Assembly: GCF_018613575.1 (NCBI RefSeq)
Contig: NZ_JAGGPX010000006.1
Location: forward strand, 1 to 64,000
Length of the DNA: 64,000 nt
From: Planococcus sp. ISL-110
Lineage (GTDB): Bacteria > Bacillota > Bacilli > Bacillales_A > Planococcaceae
Reading direction: 5' to 3'
This document shows positions 53,259 to 62,680 of this stretch, in pieces (position 1 is the stretch's first letter; each line of letters begins with the position of its first letter). Both the position numbers and the translations under genes were made by a program. The notes under the pieces are model-generated. The model did not search any database and was not told the DNA's origin. It saw only the letters and a list, made by a program, of their open reading frames with translations.

Positions 53259-54815
53259 ATGAACATTACGGCATCACTCAGACAGAACGCAAAACGCTTT
53301 TCGGATAAGATGGCGATCACCTGCGATGAACGAACGTATTCATATCAGGAGTTGAATGAAGAAGTAAACCGGTTGGCAAATGGACTTGTCGAAACAGGAC
53401 TGCAAAAAGGCGATAAGGTTTCGCTTTTTATGAAAAACTCGGATTATTACGCCTTGGCATTTTTTGCAGTGCTGAAGGCCGGTGGTGTAGCGGTACCGGT
53501 CAACTGTCAGCTGAGTCCGGATGAAAGCGGCTATATTTTCGGCCAATCCGAAAGCAAGTTCATCTTTTGCGATACAGAATTCGAGCGTGTGATTGCCGAA
53601 GCGATAAAACAGGCAGCTTCGCTTGAGCAGGTCATTGTCCATCCAGCCCCTGACAACGCCGAATATCTCAGCTGGGAAAGCGTATTGAGTGAAAATGCGC
53701 TGGAGCCATCAGTAGAGGTGTTGAGCACCGATGATGCTGAAATCCTGTATACTTCCGGCACCACAGGAAAACCGAAGGGTGCAGTATTCGATCACCAGCG
53801 TCTTGCAAACGTCAGTACTTCTTTTGTTTTTGGAGTCGAAATCGGTGCCAAAGACCGCCTTCTGCATGCAGTGCCACTTTTCCACTCTGTTCAATTAAAC
53901 CTGTTTCTGGTGACCGGCATTCTGCTCGGAACATCGAATGTCATCTTGCGTGACTTCCATCCGGAAAAAGCGATCCAGGCCATCAATGAATTCCAGGTTA
54001 CGGTTTTCTTCGGGTTGCCGGATATGTACAGCGCCTTGCTGCAGGTGCCGAATGCAGATGAAACCGATTTGTCTTCTGTCACTAAATGCATGTACGGTGC
54101 CGATCCAATCGATCCGAATCTTGTCAGAAAGGCCATGGACTTTTTCGGCCATCAGCAATTCTACAACCTTTGCCTGCTGACTGAGGGTGGTCCGGGCGGT
54201 GTCTTCCTATTGCCGGAGCAGCACGAAAATAAATTGGGCTCAGGCGGAAAGCCGATGTATTTCACGGAAGTGCGGGTGGTAGATGAGGAATTTTTGGATG
54301 TCCGGCCTGGCACCATCGGAGAGTTTGTCATCAAAGGCGATTTGGTCATGAAGGAATATTACAACAAACCAGAGGAAACGGAAGAAGCTTTCCGAAACGG
54401 CTGGCTGTTGACTGGAGATTTAGCGACAATCGACGAAGATGGATTTATCTCGCTTGTGGACCGTAAAGCAGATCGCATCATTTCAGCCGGAGAAAATATT
54501 TATGCGATTGAAGTGGAACAGATCATCAATGGCCATCCACAAGTTGCTGAAGCTGCGACGGTCGGTATACCGGAAGAGGAATGGGGAGAAATCGTCGGTG
54601 TAATCATTGTCCCGAAAGACGGAGAGACCATTGATGAAGAACAATTGATGGATTATTTCCTGGAGCATCTGCCAGGCTATAAAATTCCGCGGAAATATAT
54701 GATTGCTGATTCTTTGCCGCGAAACTCCTCCGGAAAAATCATGAAATATCAATTGCGTGAACTGCATATCAGTGAATTCGAGTGGTTCCGAAAAATTCCG
54801 GAGAGCCGGTATTAA
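53259..54815 (+). CDS. Acyl-CoA synthetase, AMP-forming
   Basis: A 518-residue adenylate-forming ligase (ANL superfamily) that makes acyl-CoA through an acyl-AMP. The P-loop LYTSGTTGKPKGAV is near residue 167, the hinge region GWLLTGDLATIDEDGFI near 388 and the catalytic Lys in PRNSSGKIMKYQL near the C-terminus. The usual YGxTE is LLTEGGPGG here. AAGGAGGAG fits ATG 53259 best, ATG 53253 less well. A long- or medium-chain fatty-acid substrate is likely but not provable. Confidence 0.88.
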   Translation: MNITASLRQNAKRFSDKMAITCDERTYSYQELNEEVNRLANGLVETGLQKGDKVSLFMKNSDYYALAFFAVLKAGGVAVPVNCQLSPDESGYIFGQSESKFIFCDTEFERVIAEAIKQAASLEQVIVHPAPDNAEYLSWESVLSENALEPSVEVLSTDDAEILYTSGTTGKPKGAVFDHQRLANVSTSFVFGVEIGAKDRLLHAVPLFHSVQLNLFLVTGILLGTSNVILRDFHPEKAIQAINEFQVTVFFGLPDMYSALLQVPNADETDLSSVTKCMYGADPIDPNLVRKAMDFFGHQQFYNLCLLTEGGPGGVFLLPEQHENKLGSGGKPMYFTEVRVVDEEFLDVRPGTIGEFVIKGDLVMKEYYNKPEETEEAFRNGWLLTGDLATIDEDGFISLVDRKADRIISAGENIYAIEVEQIINGHPQVAEAATVGIPEEEWGEIVGVIIVPKDGETIDEEQLMDYFLEHLPGYKIPRKYMIADSLPRNSSGKIMKYQLRELHISEFEWFRKIPESRY

Positions 54816-54823
54816 GCTTTCCA

Positions 54824-54874
54824 TATAAAAATATGCCCCGCCGCCAATTAAGGCTGCGGGGCATATTTTTATAT
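54824..54874. terminator. Bidirectional terminator between ligase and aldolase
   Basis: AAAATATGCCCCGC pairs with GCGGGGCATATTTT. It lies between convergent genes. Confidence 0.9.
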
Positions 54875-54876
54875 TT

Positions 54877-55764
54877 TCACGTAATGGAAGCTTCGTAAAT
54901 GCCTTTGATGGAATTTTCCAGCATGGCGTTGAATTCTTCATCCGATTGGCTCGCGCTGACGCCTTCGGATAGTGCACGGGAGAAGCTGGCGATCAGTCCT
55001 TCGTTGGCCGCCAATTTTTGGTTGGCGTCCTCTCGCTTATAGCCGCCGGAAAGCGCGACTACACGAACTACACGCGGATGGTCGATCAATTCCTTGTAGT
55101 AATTATCGACTGCCGGAATGGTGATTTTGATCATGACGTTCTGATCTTCACTCAACTGATCCAAATGCTTCAGCATTTCCTCTTTAAGGATTTTTTCGGA
55201 TTGCTCTTTGTCTTTGCTGTTGATGTCTACTTCGGGTTCCAGAATCGGAACCAGGCCGGCTGCAAGAATCTGCTTGCCGATTTCAAATTGCTGCTCGACC
55301 ACTTTTTTGATGCCTTCAGGATTGGCTTCCTTGATCACAGAACGCATTTTCGTCCCGAAGATATTGCGTTCATTGGCGCGCTTCAGCACGCTGTCCAAGT
55401 CTGAAATCAACTTCATGACCTGAACGCCATGTTCTTCATCTGCAAGCCCTTTGTCGACTTTCAGGAAAGGCACGACCCCTTTTTTCTGCCATAAGTAGTC
55501 AGGCGTATAATGCCCTTCCACTTTGCGGTCCATCGTTTGTTCGAAAAGGATTGCGCCGATAATCGAATCGGAATTGAAAGAAGGGGCCGTCATGACACGA
55601 GTCCGCATTTCGTGGATCAAGTCATACATTTCTTCTTCTGTTGAGTATTGGTCTTCCGATACGCCGTAAAGCGCCAATGCTTTTGGTGTGCTGCCACCGC
55701 TTTGGTCAAGCGCAGCGATAAAACCTTTTCCGTTCTTTACGAATTCCATTTGTTCCTGATTCAT
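54877..55764 (-). CDS. fda: Fructose-bisphosphate aldolase, class I
   Basis: A 295-residue Schiff-base aldolase of the bacterial class I type (staphylococcal Fda). It cleaves fructose-1,6-bisphosphate to the triose phosphates. [19 protein letters not shown] opens the sequence, and the catalytic Lys lies in MIKITIP near residue 213, with [13 protein letters not shown] after it. AAGGAG precedes the ATG. It stands as a single gene; most Bacillales also carry a class II enzyme, so this one may serve special conditions. Confidence 0.93.
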   Translation of the reverse strand: MNQEQMEFVKNGKGFIAALDQSGGSTPKALALYGVSEDQYSTEEEMYDLIHEMRTRVMTAPSFNSDSIIGAILFEQTMDRKVEGHYTPDYLWQKKGVVPFLKVDKGLADEEHGVQVMKLISDLDSVLKRANERNIFGTKMRSVIKEANPEGIKKVVEQQFEIGKQILAAGLVPILEPEVDINSKDKEQSEKILKEEMLKHLDQLSEDQNVMIKITIPAVDNYYKELIDHPRVVRVVALSGGYKREDANQKLAANEGLIASFSRALSEGVSASQSDEEFNAMLENSIKGIYEASIT

Positions 55765-55960
55765 CGTCCCAGCTCCTTAGATAAATTTTTTGACAGGTAA
55801 TTCCTTCAGCTTAAAAAATTTACTGCAAAGAAACTCTTTCACTGAATATTGTAACAATATAAAAGAGAAACTACAAAAAGAATTTTTTTCCTGATTGAGA
55901 TGATTTTGGATATGTTTCACGACAAGAATAGCTGTTTAAATTTTTAGGGTAGAAGAAATC
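55765..55960. other. Intergenic stretch without a visible gene
   Basis: AT-rich sequence upstream of the aldolase gene, presumably holding its promoter. Confidence 0.4.
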
Positions 55961-55966
55961 GCTCTA

Positions 55967-55997
55967 GGCGGACGCTTTCCGCGGGCTCGCAGGAGTC
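55967..55997. repeat. Deleted core of the palindromic repeat, left of the IS110 remnant
   Basis: GGCGGACGCTTTCCGCGGGC continues into TCGCAGGAGTC. These are the two halves of the core found at 181-270, joined with the middle missing. Confidence 0.6.
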
Positions 55998-56110
55998 ATG
56001 CACCTGCACTACAAGCTATCTGATCGTGCCAAAAAGGGCATGCCAAAAAAACCTGGCGATTCCTGTTTTTTTCACCAGGTTGTCTGTGCTATAGTGAAAG
56101 GGAATTGTGT

Positions 56111-56440
56111 TTACGAAGCCTTGCCAGATTCGTACTGGTAAAGAAGCCCGTGGCGAATAAGGTGAAATGCAACTTTCACGAACTTATTCACACAGGCGAT
56201 CACTGCAACCTGATGGGGCTTTCCATTGGGTTGCTTTTTTAATTGGTCGTAATGGTCGACAATGGTGTTGTGCGTTTTTTTGCGGAGGGAAATCATGGTC
56301 CGCAGCCGCTTGTTCCCCCGTTTATTGATTTTGTCCTGATACTGGAGTTTGTCCGACGGATGTCGATGCCGATATACGCGTTAAGTTGCTTGGCATTCTG
56401 AAACCGGCGGATGTCACCAAGTTCTGCGATGATCTGGACA
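56111..56440 (-). pseudogene. IS110-family transposase remnant
   Basis: Minus-strand frames encode AVQIIAELGDIRRFQNAKQL and NAYIGIDIRR, then, in another frame, DKINKRGNKRLRTMISL and HYDQLKKQPNGKPHQVAVIA and ACVNKFVKVAFHLI. Together these are the C-terminal Transposase_20 domain of IS110 elements. The DEDD catalytic N-terminal half is missing and a frameshift lies near 56345. Repeat-core fragments flank it on both sides. Confidence 0.8.
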
Positions 56441-56444
56441 GCAG

Positions 56445-56478
56445 TTTCCGCGGGCTTATGCGGCAGGAATCGCCGCCT
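56445..56478. repeat. Deleted core of the palindromic repeat, right of the IS110 remnant
   Basis: TTTCCGCGGGCTTATGCGG and CAGGAATCGCCGCCT match parts of the 181-275 core. Confidence 0.5.
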
Positions 56479-56544
56479 CTCGCTCTTTCTTCTGAGGAGT
56501 ATTCAACTCTTAATAAATAACCAACCAATTCAAGCTGTTATCAT

Positions 56545-58008
56545 TCATGTCCCGCAAAAAGTCTTGTACGGTCCGCTTGACGGTTCTGTATAGGCTTCTT
56601 GTTCGGGTGAATGGGCATAGGGATTGGCCAAGACTGCGAGCAGCCGGTGCAGGACACTGTAATCTCCTTGGAATTCAGCCGCTGCCAGGGCTTCCTCCAC
56701 CCGATGGTTGCGGGGGATGACTGCCGGATTGCTGTCGCGCATCAATTGATGGCTCTCTTCCGGCGATTGTTCCTGACGCTGCAGACGTGACTGCCAGGAG
56801 CTATGCCATTCCTGGAATTCCGATGCATCGAATAGTTCGCCGCCATGCAGCTTATTGAAGGTCAGCGCCCGGAATGTATTGGTGTAATCGGCCGTGTGCG
56901 CATGCATCAGATTCAACAGCTCTTCTGCTAACGCCAAATCTTCGGCTTCTTCATTAAAAAGCCCAAGTTTTTTGCGCATGCCGGCAAGCCAGTGGCTTTG
57001 GAACTGCTCGATATATTTAGTGAGCTCTTCTTGTGCCATGCTGACCGCTTTTTCTGGTATATCGTGCAACAAAGACAGCAGGCTTTCGGCAAAGCGTGCC
57101 AGATTCCAGCCGGCGATCATCGGTTGATTGCCATAAGCGTAGCGGCCCTGAGCGTCAATCGAGCTGAACACCGTCTTCGGGTCAAAGCTGTCCATGAATG
57201 CGCAAGGTCCGTAGTCGATCGTCTCGCCACTGATGGCCATGTTGTCAGTATTCATGACACCGTGAATAAAACCGGCCAACTGCCATTTCGCAATCAATGC
57301 GGCCTGCCGCTTGACGACTTCCTGAAACAGTTCCAGGTAACGATTTGAAGCGTTTTGGACATGTGGGAAATGGCGTTCCAAGGCATAGTCAGCCAATGCT
57401 TTTAAATCTTCTTTCGTTCCGAAACGCGCTGCGTACTGGAACGTGCCGACACGTAAATGGCTGTCGGCAACGCGAGCCATGACGGCACCCGGAAGCGCAG
57501 TTTCACGGCGGACCTTTTCACCAGTTTCAACAACAGCGAGGCTGCGGGTAGTCGGGATACCAAGTCCGTGCATCGCTTCACTGATGAGGTATTCGCGAAG
57601 CATGGGCCGAAGCGCTGCACGGCCATCGCCGCCGCGTGAATAAGGCGTTTTGCCGGAGCCTTTCAATTGGATATCCAGCCGCTTGCCGGCAGGCGTCAGC
57701 TGTTCACCGAGCAATAAGGCACGGCCGTCGCCGAGCATCGTGAAATTGCCGAATTGATGTCCGGCATAAGCTTGGGCAAGCGGTATGCTGCCATCAGGGA
57801 CCCGGTTTCCGGCAAGGATGGCAACGCCTTCTTCGCCTGCCAATTCGACAGAATCCAGTCCGAGTGTTTCTGCCAATGCTTCGTTTAGGATCACCAGCTT
57901 AGGTGAGCGCACTGGATTGACGGTGAACTTGCTGTAAAAAATTTCAGGCAGGCGTGAGTAGCTGTCGTCCAGCTGCCAACCGGTATGGGTTAGTTCTTTT
58001 TTGTTCAT
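56545..58008 (-). CDS. selO: Protein adenylyltransferase SelO (YdiU family)
   Basis: A 487-residue pseudokinase-fold enzyme that transfers AMP to protein hydroxyl groups. Family sequences are [20 protein letters not shown] (about 79-98), [20 protein letters not shown] and [20 protein letters not shown] (about 248-267, metal-binding Asn and Asp). It ends in YKTFCGT, the usual C-terminus of bacterial members. A GGAGAATCCACA site precedes the ATG. It stands alone. In other bacteria SelO acts in oxidative-stress control, which is not testable here. Confidence 0.94.
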   Translation of the reverse strand: MNKKELTHTGWQLDDSYSRLPEIFYSKFTVNPVRSPKLVILNEALAETLGLDSVELAGEEGVAILAGNRVPDGSIPLAQAYAGHQFGNFTMLGDGRALLLGEQLTPAGKRLDIQLKGSGKTPYSRGGDGRAALRPMLREYLISEAMHGLGIPTTRSLAVVETGEKVRRETALPGAVMARVADSHLRVGTFQYAARFGTKEDLKALADYALERHFPHVQNASNRYLELFQEVVKRQAALIAKWQLAGFIHGVMNTDNMAISGETIDYGPCAFMDSFDPKTVFSSIDAQGRYAYGNQPMIAGWNLARFAESLLSLLHDIPEKAVSMAQEELTKYIEQFQSHWLAGMRKKLGLFNEEAEDLALAEELLNLMHAHTADYTNTFRALTFNKLHGGELFDASEFQEWHSSWQSRLQRQEQSPEESHQLMRDSNPAVIPRNHRVEEALAAAEFQGDYSVLHRLLAVLANPYAHSPEQEAYTEPSSGPYKTFCGT

Positions 58009-58152
58009 TGTGGATTCTCCTTTTTTCAGTTAGGATTTACTTTTATTATACCCTCTTGAGCCGGTGATCATGTCTCAGCTGTTTGAGTGATTTGCGTGTG
58101 CTATAATCCAATTAACAAGAAAGTGAATATTCAAACGAAAGGAGAGAAGGGC

Positions 58153-58764
58153 ATGAGCAACAAGAAAGTTCTCTTTGTGCTTTTGGATGAGTATGCGGAT
58201 TGGGAAGCTGGCTCATTGGCGGCAGCGCTAAACGAAGAGCCGGAAGGGCAAGGGCAACAATTTGATGTCAAGACGGTGTCATTGACGAAGGACCCGATCA
58301 AATCGATTGGCGGCTTTACGGTGCTGCCGGATTACGGGTTGGATGATGTACCGGAGGATTTTGCGGGTTTGATTCTGATCGGCGGCAATTCCTGGCGACA
58401 AGAAGACAGCAAAAGGGTCATGGAGCTTGTCGACAAAGCCATCGAAAAAGAAGCTCTACTTGGTGCGATTTGCGATGCGACGGTGTTCCTGGGAACAAAC
58501 GGCCTATTAAATGACATTCCGCATACCAGCAACCAACTCGAAGACCTGGCAGAAACAGCGGGTGACAGCTATAGCAATGAAGCTGGCTATCTCCATCAAC
58601 AAGCAGTACGGAGCGGACAAATCATCACTGCCAACGGTTCGGCATTTCTGGAATTCGGAAAAAGAGTGCTTGAGGCATTAAATGCAGCACCACAGCCTGA
58701 AATCGACGAGTGGTACGGTTTTTTCAAACAAGGTTATTATGAATATATGAAAACCAAACAATAA
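58153..58764 (+). CDS. DJ-1/PfpI-family protein (class I glutamine amidotransferase-like)
   Basis: A 203-residue DJ-1/PfpI protein. The nucleophile Cys is in GAICDATVFLG near residue 102, preceded by LILIGGNSW and the acidic DEYADWE loop. This subgroup is annotated as type 1 glutamine amidotransferase or YdeA-like protease; neither activity is established. AAAGGAGAGAAGGGC supports ATG 58153 rather than the longer frame at 58087. Confidence 0.88.
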   Translation: MSNKKVLFVLLDEYADWEAGSLAAALNEEPEGQGQQFDVKTVSLTKDPIKSIGGFTVLPDYGLDDVPEDFAGLILIGGNSWRQEDSKRVMELVDKAIEKEALLGAICDATVFLGTNGLLNDIPHTSNQLEDLAETAGDSYSNEAGYLHQQAVRSGQIITANGSAFLEFGKRVLEALNAAPQPEIDEWYGFFKQGYYEYMKTKQ

Positions 58765-58776
58765 GCAGCTGAATGA

Positions 58777-58824
58777 ACCACCTTTCATTGTGAGACTGCA
58801 TCCACAATTGGAGGTGGTTTGTTT
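58777..58824 (+). terminator. Terminator of the DJ-1/PfpI gene
   Basis: AACCACCT pairs with AGGTGGTT, with CATTGTG/CACAATT inside, followed by TGTTT. Confidence 0.7.
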
Positions 58825-59024
58825 CAGGTGGTGGACTGGCAGGAAATTCGGTGAACAGCGAATACGGCTGAAAGGCTCTTGGCAGTTTAGCCAAAAGGCT
58901 GAATTTACAGCAGAGTTAAGCATATCCAGCTCTTTTTGTTCTGGTGTCCTACCATGGAATAATGAAGGCGTTAGGCTTGCAGGCACCTTCGGAGGGGTAA
59001 AAGAATAGTCAAGGGGGAATTCAC

Positions 59025-60146
59025 ATGACCATTACAACACAAAATATATTCGAGCCATTTACGTTCAAATCCGGGCTGACCGTTAAAAACCGCATCCTGA
59101 TGGCTCCAATGACGACTTCGTCTTCAGATTCCAATGGCGATGTCACGGAAGAAGAACTAGTTTATTACAAGCGTCGTGCCCAAAGCGGGTTGGGTGCTGT
59201 TGTTACAGCCTGTGCACATGTCGAGCCTCTCGGTGTAGGATTTTCCAATCCCTTTGGTGCAGACAGCGATGAGCGGATCGACAGCTTAACGCGGTTGGCC
59301 GCGTCAATCCAAGAAGGCGGTGCCAAAGCGATTCTGCAGCTTTACCATGCAGGACGGATGTCCACTGAAGAGCTGCTGAAAGGCGAACAGCCAGTCTCTG
59401 CGAGCACTGTTCCGGCTCTACGCCCCAATGCAGCGACACCGCGTGAAATGACGCCTGAAGAAATCGAGAGAACGATTACGGCGTTCGGGGAAGCGGCAAG
59501 GCGTGCCATCGAGGCGGGCTTTGACGGTGTGGAAATCCACGGTGCCAATACGTATTTGATCCAGCAATTTTTCTCTCCGCATTCCAATGTCCGCACCGAT
59601 AAATGGGGAGGCGACGTCACTGCGCGCATGGCGTTTCCGTTGGCAGTGATCGAGTCGATTCAGGAAGCGGTCGCCAAGCATGCTGAAAAGCCTTTTGTGG
59701 TCGGCTATCGCATCAGCCCTGAAGAGCGGGAAGAACCGGGCATCACGATGAACGATACACTGGAGTTTTTGACTGCCATCGCTGACCGGGGCATCGACTA
59801 TATCCATGCATCCGTCGGCAGATTTTTTGCCGGATCGATCCGAGAGGAAGACAGCCGGTCACGTGTAGAAATGATCCAGCAGCATATAGGCAGCCGAGTG
59901 CCAGTGATTGGAGTAGGCGGGCTGCAGACACTTGAACAAGTAAAGCAAGCGTTGGAGGTTACACCGCTGGTATCGCTTGGCCACGCATTGATCATGGATC
60001 CTGACTGGCTGGCGAAAGTTAAAAAGAGCCGCGATGAGGAAATTTTCCAGGCGATCCATTTGAGCAAAAAAGAACAGCTTGATGTCCCGGAAAACCTATG
60101 GAATATGGTCACCAATGCACCGGGCTGGTTCCAGGTCGAAGAGTAA
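59025..60146 (+). CDS. NADH:flavin oxidoreductase, old yellow enzyme family
   Basis: A 373-residue FMN TIM-barrel ene-reductase. NRILMAPMTTSSSD starts the barrel, the active-site pair is His172/Asn175 in EIHGANTYLIQQF, followed by SPHSNVRTDKWGG, and the FMN-phosphate region is VIGVGGLQT. The His/Asn pair and the absence of a 4Fe-4S or NADH domain place it with short OYE-like enzymes. It should reduce activated C=C bonds; the natural substrate is unknown. AAGGGGGAATTCAC precedes the ATG. Confidence 0.9.
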   Translation: MTITTQNIFEPFTFKSGLTVKNRILMAPMTTSSSDSNGDVTEEELVYYKRRAQSGLGAVVTACAHVEPLGVGFSNPFGADSDERIDSLTRLAASIQEGGAKAILQLYHAGRMSTEELLKGEQPVSASTVPALRPNAATPREMTPEEIERTITAFGEAARRAIEAGFDGVEIHGANTYLIQQFFSPHSNVRTDKWGGDVTARMAFPLAVIESIQEAVAKHAEKPFVVGYRISPEEREEPGITMNDTLEFLTAIADRGIDYIHASVGRFFAGSIREEDSRSRVEMIQQHIGSRVPVIGVGGLQTLEQVKQALEVTPLVSLGHALIMDPDWLAKVKKSRDEEIFQAIHLSKKEQLDVPENLWNMVTNAPGWFQVEE

Positions 60147-60162
60147 TCCATCAATTAAAAAC

Positions 60163-60193
60163 AGCGTCACCCGGATTTTTTCCAGGTGACGCT
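60163..60193. terminator. Terminator hairpin after the OYE gene (left copy of a duplicated pair)
   Basis: AGCGTCACC (60163-60171) pairs with GGTGACGCT (60185-60193), with CGG/CCA inside and a loop of T. An almost identical hairpin lies at 60435-60465. Confidence 0.75.
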
Positions 60194-60434
60194 CAGGCTG
60201 TCGAGAAACTTCTAACAAGCCGTAGTTTTCCGAAGCTTACCGCTCGCTTTCCGCGGGCTCGCGTCCAAGCCTCCTCGTTCGCTTTGCTTCCCGCGGGGTC
60301 TCGGCCGTCTCGCTTTCCCGCAGGAGTCGAGCGGACGCTTCTGCAAACCACTTTATAGACTCTTTCTTCTTTGAATGTAGCGGAATGCGTCCGCTTAGAG
60401 TGAAATAGAGTATGAAGACTTTTTCAACAAGCTG
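60194..60434. mobile_element. Small non-autonomous palindromic element (MITE-like), copy 2
   Basis: The ends are inverted repeats: CTCAGGCTGTCGAGAAACTT at the left and the complement of CTCAGCTTGTTGAAAAAGTC at the right. The centre holds the GC-rich core (CGCTTTCCGCGGGCTCGCG, GCCTCCTCG, CCGCGGGGTCTC, CCCGCAGGAGTCG). There is no ORF. Ends and core correspond to the element at 102-365, and a terminator hairpin is again duplicated on the two sides. Confidence 0.6.
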
Positions 60435-60472
60435 AGCGTCACCTGGATTTTTTTCAGGTGACGCTGTTTTTG
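60435..60472. terminator. Terminator hairpin, right copy of the duplicated pair
   Basis: AGCGTCACCTG pairs with CAGGTGACGCT, followed by GTTTTT on the plus strand. It also abuts the minus-strand EamA stop. Confidence 0.8.
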
Positions 60473-60475
60473 ATT

Positions 60476-61387
60476 TTATAACGAAGATTCTGCGGTTTTT
60501 CCGGAAAGTACCCGGCGTTTTCTGCCCATCAGGTTGACAATCATAACGCCGCCGATTGCGATGACGCCACCGATAAGCGACAGGGGAGTCGGCAGTTCGT
60601 GCAGCCACATCCAGGCAACGAGGATCGCCACTGCTGGTTCCAGGTAAATCAGGCTCGAGACAGAGCTGGCATTGGCGAGTGATAGGGCAGTTGCCCATGT
60701 CACATAAGCGATTGCCGCTGGAAACACCCCAACGTACAGTGTAGCGAAATGAGCTTCCAAAGTGGTTTCCTGCATGGCAGACAACAGCCCGGGTGAAAAA
60801 ATGAGAAACGGCAAGGTACCAGCCCATGTAAAGTAGGCAGTCAGTTCAATTGCGGAGTAGCGCGTCAGCAGCGGCTTCTGGAAAACAAAGAAAATGGCTG
60901 ATGCAAATGCGGCAATCAATACGAGCAAGGCACCATTTGTCAGTGTAAGAGAAGCGCCTGCTGACCCGAAAGCGATAAACAAAATGCCGATAAATCCGAT
61001 GCCCAGACCGATCCAGCCAAGGCCGGTCAGCCGTTCCTTCAAGATGAACGCGGCGATCAACGCCGTAAAGATCGGTCCAGAACCGACCAGCATGCCGGCG
61101 GTGCCGGCAGAAATCGTCTCCATGCCAAAGGTGACGAAGATATGGTAAACACTGATGCCGATCCAGCCCAGTACAAGAATCCGGATGATGTCGCCTTTTT
61201 GGGGAAGATGAAATTTCGTTCCTGGCCATAAAGCGAAAATGAAGAACAAGGCTGAGGCAATCAGAAAGCGGACGAGCACATTCTGTCCGGCGTCATAGCC
61301 GCCCTGCAGGCCGACACGAATGGCCGCAAATGAAGAGCCCCATATTAACACAGAAAATAATGCCAGTGAAAAAGCTTTTGCGTTCAA
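60476..61387 (-). CDS. EamA-family transporter (drug/metabolite exporter)
   Basis: A 303-residue membrane protein with ten predicted helices in two EamA halves (LFSVLIWGSSFAAIRVGL at the start; IAYVTWATALSLANASSVSS in the second half). It probably exports a small metabolite or amino acid. An ATG at 61420 has no ribosome-binding site; GGAGGAG is correctly placed for the TTG at 61387, which is taken as the start. It has no operon partner. Confidence 0.85.
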   Translation of the reverse strand: MNAKAFSLALFSVLIWGSSFAAIRVGLQGGYDAGQNVLVRFLIASALFFIFALWPGTKFHLPQKGDIIRILVLGWIGISVYHIFVTFGMETISAGTAGMLVGSGPIFTALIAAFILKERLTGLGWIGLGIGFIGILFIAFGSAGASLTLTNGALLVLIAAFASAIFFVFQKPLLTRYSAIELTAYFTWAGTLPFLIFSPGLLSAMQETTLEAHFATLYVGVFPAAIAYVTWATALSLANASSVSSLIYLEPAVAILVAWMWLHELPTPLSLIGGVIAIGGVMIVNLMGRKRRVLSGKTAESSL

Positions 61388-61526
61388 GTGATCTCCTCCA
61401 TTAACCATTGATCTATCCAATGGCTATCCTGTCTGCAGAAATAAACAGACAGAAACTATTATATTCTTTTACGGAGAAAATGTCTCCAAAGAGGCAGGGC
61501 TTTGACAGGCAATCCGATAGGGTGCA

Positions 61527-62540
61527 TCAAACAATTTTCCGGCCACTGCGGCCAAGAGCATAGTAAATCCCATGCTGCAGGCTTTGCAGAGATTCGAAAG
61601 TCTTCAAGCTGTTCTGGGATTGGGCAATGATAATGGCCAGTTCAGGTGAGATGCCGACCAGAATAACTTCTGTTCCCAGAAGCCTTGCGGAAGCGCCCAA
61701 CTTATCGATCAAAGAAGCTGTATGTTCCGTGATATGGCGATTCAGCCCGGTCAAATCAACGAGCAGATATTTGGCTTTATGTTTCGGAAGTTCGCTCAAG
61801 GTTTTAAAAATCAAATCCTCTGTCCGCTGTTCGTCATAGGTACCGATCATCGGGACCACGATAATGCCCTCGAGCACAGGAATGATTGGAGAGGAAAGTT
61901 CCTTCACTAAATTCTGCAGGGATTTCGTATGCTCATCCACTAAGGTTTCCAACTTTCGGATTTGGTCGGCTTCCTGTTTTCTGGAAAGCTCATGGATATT
62001 TTGCTGGACCGTCACTTCAGAAGGGAAATACTCAACGATGCTGAAGGGGATGCTTTCGTTTTGATACTGAATGATTTTGTACCAGAAATTGATGCCGAAT
62101 AAACCTGTCAATACGCCGGCGTAATGAGAAGGTACAAATATGCCTTCTGCATCCTTGTTTTTCAACAGGTTCATTTTATATTCCCAGTCGTTCTGGATAT
62201 GCATCGTAAAGGTGTGTGTTTCAGTATCCATTTCGACAATTTCAACTTTCCCCCAACCGGCAGGAGCATATGTATTGGAAATCCACTCGACCGCGTTAGA
62301 GTTATCAATTTGCTTCATGTCTTTGAACCCTTCCCCAACAATGACCCCTTGGCGAAATCCGGTTGTTTCCAATACAAGCTGTGTCGCTTCACTTCCTGAA
62401 ATGTCTTTAATCGTATCGAAGAAAGTTTCCATGGCGCTTGTCCAAAAGAGAACGACATCTCTGCCTTCAAAAAGAGCTTCTCCTGTTTCCAAGTCCCATT
62501 CTAATTCGACGCCGCCGACAATGATACTTTTTTTGCTCAT
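61527..62540 (-). CDS. RsbR-like STAS-domain protein
   Basis: A 337-residue protein. The N-terminal 210 residues resemble V4R/XylR_N-type sensor domains (GFRQGVIVGEGF, WISNTYAPAGWGKVEIVE, SHYAGVLTGLFG). After a helical linker (about 205-235) comes a C-terminal STAS domain (about 238-330; VVPMIGTYDEQRTED, LLVDLTGLN). RsbR paralogs with this order feed signals to the SigB stressosome. GGAGGAATTTATAGC supports ATG 62540. It is not linked to rsbS/rsbT here. The ligand of the sensor is unknown. Confidence 0.82.
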   Translation of the reverse strand: MSKKSIIVGGVELEWDLETGEALFEGRDVVLFWTSAMETFFDTIKDISGSEATQLVLETTGFRQGVIVGEGFKDMKQIDNSNAVEWISNTYAPAGWGKVEIVEMDTETHTFTMHIQNDWEYKMNLLKNKDAEGIFVPSHYAGVLTGLFGINFWYKIIQYQNESIPFSIVEYFPSEVTVQQNIHELSRKQEADQIRKLETLVDEHTKSLQNLVKELSSPIIPVLEGIIVVPMIGTYDEQRTEDLIFKTLSELPKHKAKYLLVDLTGLNRHITEHTASLIDKLGASARLLGTEVILVGISPELAIIIAQSQNSLKTFESLQSLQHGIYYALGRSGRKIV

Positions 62541-62680
62541 GCTATAAATTCCTCCATTATAATGAAAAATTGTTGTATACACTACAAATCGTACGCTCTC
62601 CTTTAGGTATTCCCTGGGGAGTGGACAATATGTCTGAGCATAGAAATTCTTTGGGCGGGTTTATGGACAGCAAGCTGTTT

